From an uncultured Desulfobacterales bacterium (GTDB lineage Bacteria; Desulfobacterota; Desulfobacteria; Desulfobacterales; JAFDCJ01), in the NCBI GenBank assembly GCA_945787595.1, contig CALZJV010000475.1, positions 1 to 6,753 of the forward strand: a DNA stretch of 6,753 nt. Reading direction: 5' to 3'. This document shows positions 5,442-6,753 of this stretch, piece by piece; within the stretch, counting starts at the first letter, position 1; each line of letters opens with the position of its first letter. A program made the position numbers and the translations under genes. Below the pieces are notes generated by a model. It had not been told where the DNA came from. It was given only the letters and a program-made list of their open reading frames with translations, and ran no database searches.

Positions 5442-6389
5442 ATGGTGCCATCCAAAGCAGAAACCCGCATCTTAATCGTCGATGACGATGTTGCGGTACG
5501 CAGTACCATGCATGAGTACATCACAACCGCCGGATATTCTTCTGAAGCGGTCGCCTGCGCGGAGGATGCCCTCGAATCATTGGCAAAGGACAATTTCCAC
5601 GTCGTTATCGCGGATATCATGCTGCCTGGTATGGGTGGCCTGGAGCTTACAAAATTAATCAAAAGGGACAATGCGTCTGATGTCATCGTTATGACCGGCT
5701 ACAGCGATGACTATTCCTATGAAGAGGCGATCAACGTCGGCGCCAGTGATTTTGTCATTAAACCCGTTCGGCTCGAGGAACTGCTGCTGCGGCTGAAACG
5801 GGTGCTCAAAGAGCGCGACCATACCAATGAACGGATCCGGATGATGGAGAAGCTGCAAAAGCTTGCAATCACCGATGGCCTCACCAGACTTTATAATTCA
5901 AGATCTTTTTACTCCCAGCTGGAATTGGAGGTCGACCGCTCCATCCGTTATCAGCATCCGCTCACATTGTTGCTGCTCGACATCGATCACTTCAAAGATT
6001 ACAATGATAGATTCGGCCATCTTGAAGGCGATAAGGTCCTGGTTCGCTTCAGCCAGATCATTAAATCCTGTTTGAGAACCAATGACTCCGCTTACCGTTA
6101 TGGTGGCGAAGAGTTTACGGTAATACTACCGGAAACTGCTGGCGAGGAAGCCAGAACTGTTGCTCAGCGAATTCGAGCTGCCTTGGAGGCCGAGCCATTT
6201 TCAACTAAGAATGGAGAAGCCGTGACAGTCACCATCAGTATCGGGGTGACCGAATACAACGCCAAAGAAGAATTGAGCACCTTTATTCAGCGGGCCGACC
6301 AGGCAATGTATTGTTCCAAGCGCAGCGGACGCAACAAGGTTTCCATGCTGTATGCGGAAGCATCCCCGGAATCGGCGAGTAAAACCTAA
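5442..6389 (+). CDS. response regulator with GGDEF diguanylate cyclase domain (REC-GGDEF)
   Basis: A 315-residue two-domain cytoplasmic protein. The N-terminal receiver domain (about 9-122) has the acidic triad D15-D17, phospho-acceptor D58 (VVIADIMLPG), T85 and K107 (FVIKP). A short charged helical linker (about 117-142) leads to a GGDEF domain (about 143-305) that opens with TDGLTRLYNSRSF and contains LLLDIDHFKDYND, the active GGEEF (221-225) and VTISIGV. The inhibitory I-site is present: R212-x-x-D215 lies five residues before GGEEF. The protein should therefore make c-di-GMP from two GTP when phosphorylated, with product inhibition, like PleD/WspR-type enzymes. No partner histidine kinase is in the window. 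The start ATG has only a weak site (AGGTCGAG, 5427-5434), and GTG at 5445 is an alternative. It has its own near-consensus promoter and diverges from lepA. Confidence 0.94.
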   Translation: MVPSKAETRILIVDDDVAVRSTMHEYITTAGYSSEAVACAEDALESLAKDNFHVVIADIMLPGMGGLELTKLIKRDNASDVIVMTGYSDDYSYEEAINVGASDFVIKPVRLEELLLRLKRVLKERDHTNERIRMMEKLQKLAITDGLTRLYNSRSFYSQLELEVDRSIRYQHPLTLLLLDIDHFKDYNDRFGHLEGDKVLVRFSQIIKSCLRTNDSAYRYGGEEFTVILPETAGEEARTVAQRIRAALEAEPFSTKNGEAVTVTISIGVTEYNAKEELSTFIQRADQAMYCSKRSGRNKVSMLYAEASPESASKT

Positions 6390-6390
6390 C

Positions 6391-6514
6391 CCGGACGAAA
6401 AAAAATGACGATTGACTATTGAAAATTGAATATTTGTGGTTTTCGCTCCGCTCCGCCATTTTTATAATTGAAATAATTCCTTAAATTTCCAATCTTTTTT
6501 TATTCCGAGTCCGG
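6391..6514. repeat. heptamer-array element, copy B, with inverted ends
   Basis: Directly after the GGDEF stop, CCGGAC plus an A-run (6391-6405) matches GTCCGG plus a T-run (6495-6514) in inverted orientation with small gaps. Inside the left end lie three in-phase heptamers, ATTGACT, ATTGAAA and ATTGAAT (6411-6431). These are followed by a 50-bp core (6432-6481) that aligns gap-free to 952-1001 of copy A at 39 of 50 positions, including TCGCT.CGCTCCG and AATTCCT. No coding potential is apparent. It may double as a transcription end for the GGDEF gene, but no standard GC hairpin plus T-run is seen. Confidence 0.6.
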
Positions 6515-6612
6515 TCTATCCAGATGAGGCTTCCACTTGCGTAATCAAAAGTTACTCTCAGATAGACTCACATGGACTTAAATTTTGATCTAATTTTTAT
6601 TCCGACTTCCAA

Positions 6613-6657
6613 AAGGTGTCAGGACTGAGGCACTCGGGAGTTGAATCCTGAAACCTT
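6613..6657. repeat. REP-like stem-loop
   Basis: AAGGTGTCAGGA (6613-6624) pairs with TCCTGAAACCTT (6646-6657) at 11 of 12 positions; the only mismatch is G6618/A6652. A 21-base loop contains a small ACT/AGT inner pairing around CGGG. No T-run follows, so it is unlikely to be a simple terminator. It is not part of any gene. The form resembles a REP-type intergenic palindrome. The surrounding sequence (6515-6678) holds no gene I can support. Confidence 0.5.
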
Positions 6658-6678
6658 GTATGAAACTTCATTTATTTC

Positions 6679-6752
6679 GACAGGATTTACAGGATTATCA
6701 GGATTTTTTTTTGGTTTAGTATATTTATCCTGTCCATCCTGTTGATCCTGTC
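6679..6752. repeat. palindromic CAGGAT 9-bp iterated repeat
   Basis: The left arm (6679-6704) has three CAGGAT units at 9-bp spacing. The right arm (6727-6752) has three ATCCTG units at the same spacing. The two arms pair at 21 of 26 positions around a 22-base A/T-rich loop that contains a run of nine T (6704-6712). The element reaches the window edge and may continue. I recall similar CAGGATT-type repeats as common intergenic repeats in several bacterial groups, which I could not check here. It could fold in RNA and act in termination, given the T-run inside the loop. Confidence 0.6.
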
Positions 6753-6753
6753 A

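Noticed and set aside
6613..6657. tRNA or part of one (GAGTTGAATCC resembles a T-arm)
   Set aside because: No acceptor stem, anticodon arm or CCA end can be placed around it; the pairing is a simple single hairpin.

Overview
The window reads as part of a chromosome from an anaerobic, probably sulfate-reducing Desulfobacterota-type bacterium. This is an inference from gene content (the end of a 2-oxoacid:ferredoxin oxidoreductase subunit, an FmdB-type zinc-ribbon protein, a REC-GGDEF protein) and from the repeat-rich spacers. No marker here fixes the taxon. Seven protein-coding genes are supported, one of them cut by the window edge. No tRNA, rRNA, CRISPR array, transposase or phage gene was seen.

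Layout. 1-195 (+) is the C-terminal end of a 2-oxoacid/indolepyruvate:ferredoxin oxidoreductase gamma-type subunit. Its last codons and stop lie inside a roughly 200-bp MITE-like element (176-374) with 18-bp perfect inverted ends and a strong internal hairpin. 384-908 (-) is a YmdB-type macrodomain protein. 924-1184 is a non-coding element edged by inverted arrays of a 7-bp unit (ATTGACG-like). 1189-1683 (-) is an FmdB-family zinc-ribbon protein with its own good promoter. Divergent from it, ndk (1967-2383) and a TrmJ-like SPOUT RNA methyltransferase (2383-3150) form a tightly coupled pair. Convergent to these is lepA/EF-4 (3471-5234, -). A pyrimidine-rich spacer with degenerate ~91-105-bp repeats separates them. 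Divergent from lepA, and behind a near-consensus promoter, is a response regulator with a GGEEF diguanylate cyclase domain (5442-6389, +). The last 364 bp hold no gene. They contain a second copy of the heptamer/50-bp-core repeat, a 12-position hairpin, and a palindromic CAGGAT repeat that reaches the window edge.

Function. Most genes are housekeeping: nucleotide balance (Ndk), tRNA modification (TrmJ-like) and translation (LepA). Two are regulatory or signalling genes (macrodomain ADP-ribose hydrolase, c-di-GMP synthase). I see no sign of a new multi-gene system. The points most worth a second look are: a LepA about 11 residues shorter than usual, with the loss in switch I; a perfect -10 box placed so that lepA could be leaderless; an operator-like palindrome over the diguanylate cyclase -10; and several families of non-coding repeats clustered at gene 3' ends, one of which supplies the stop codon of the first gene.
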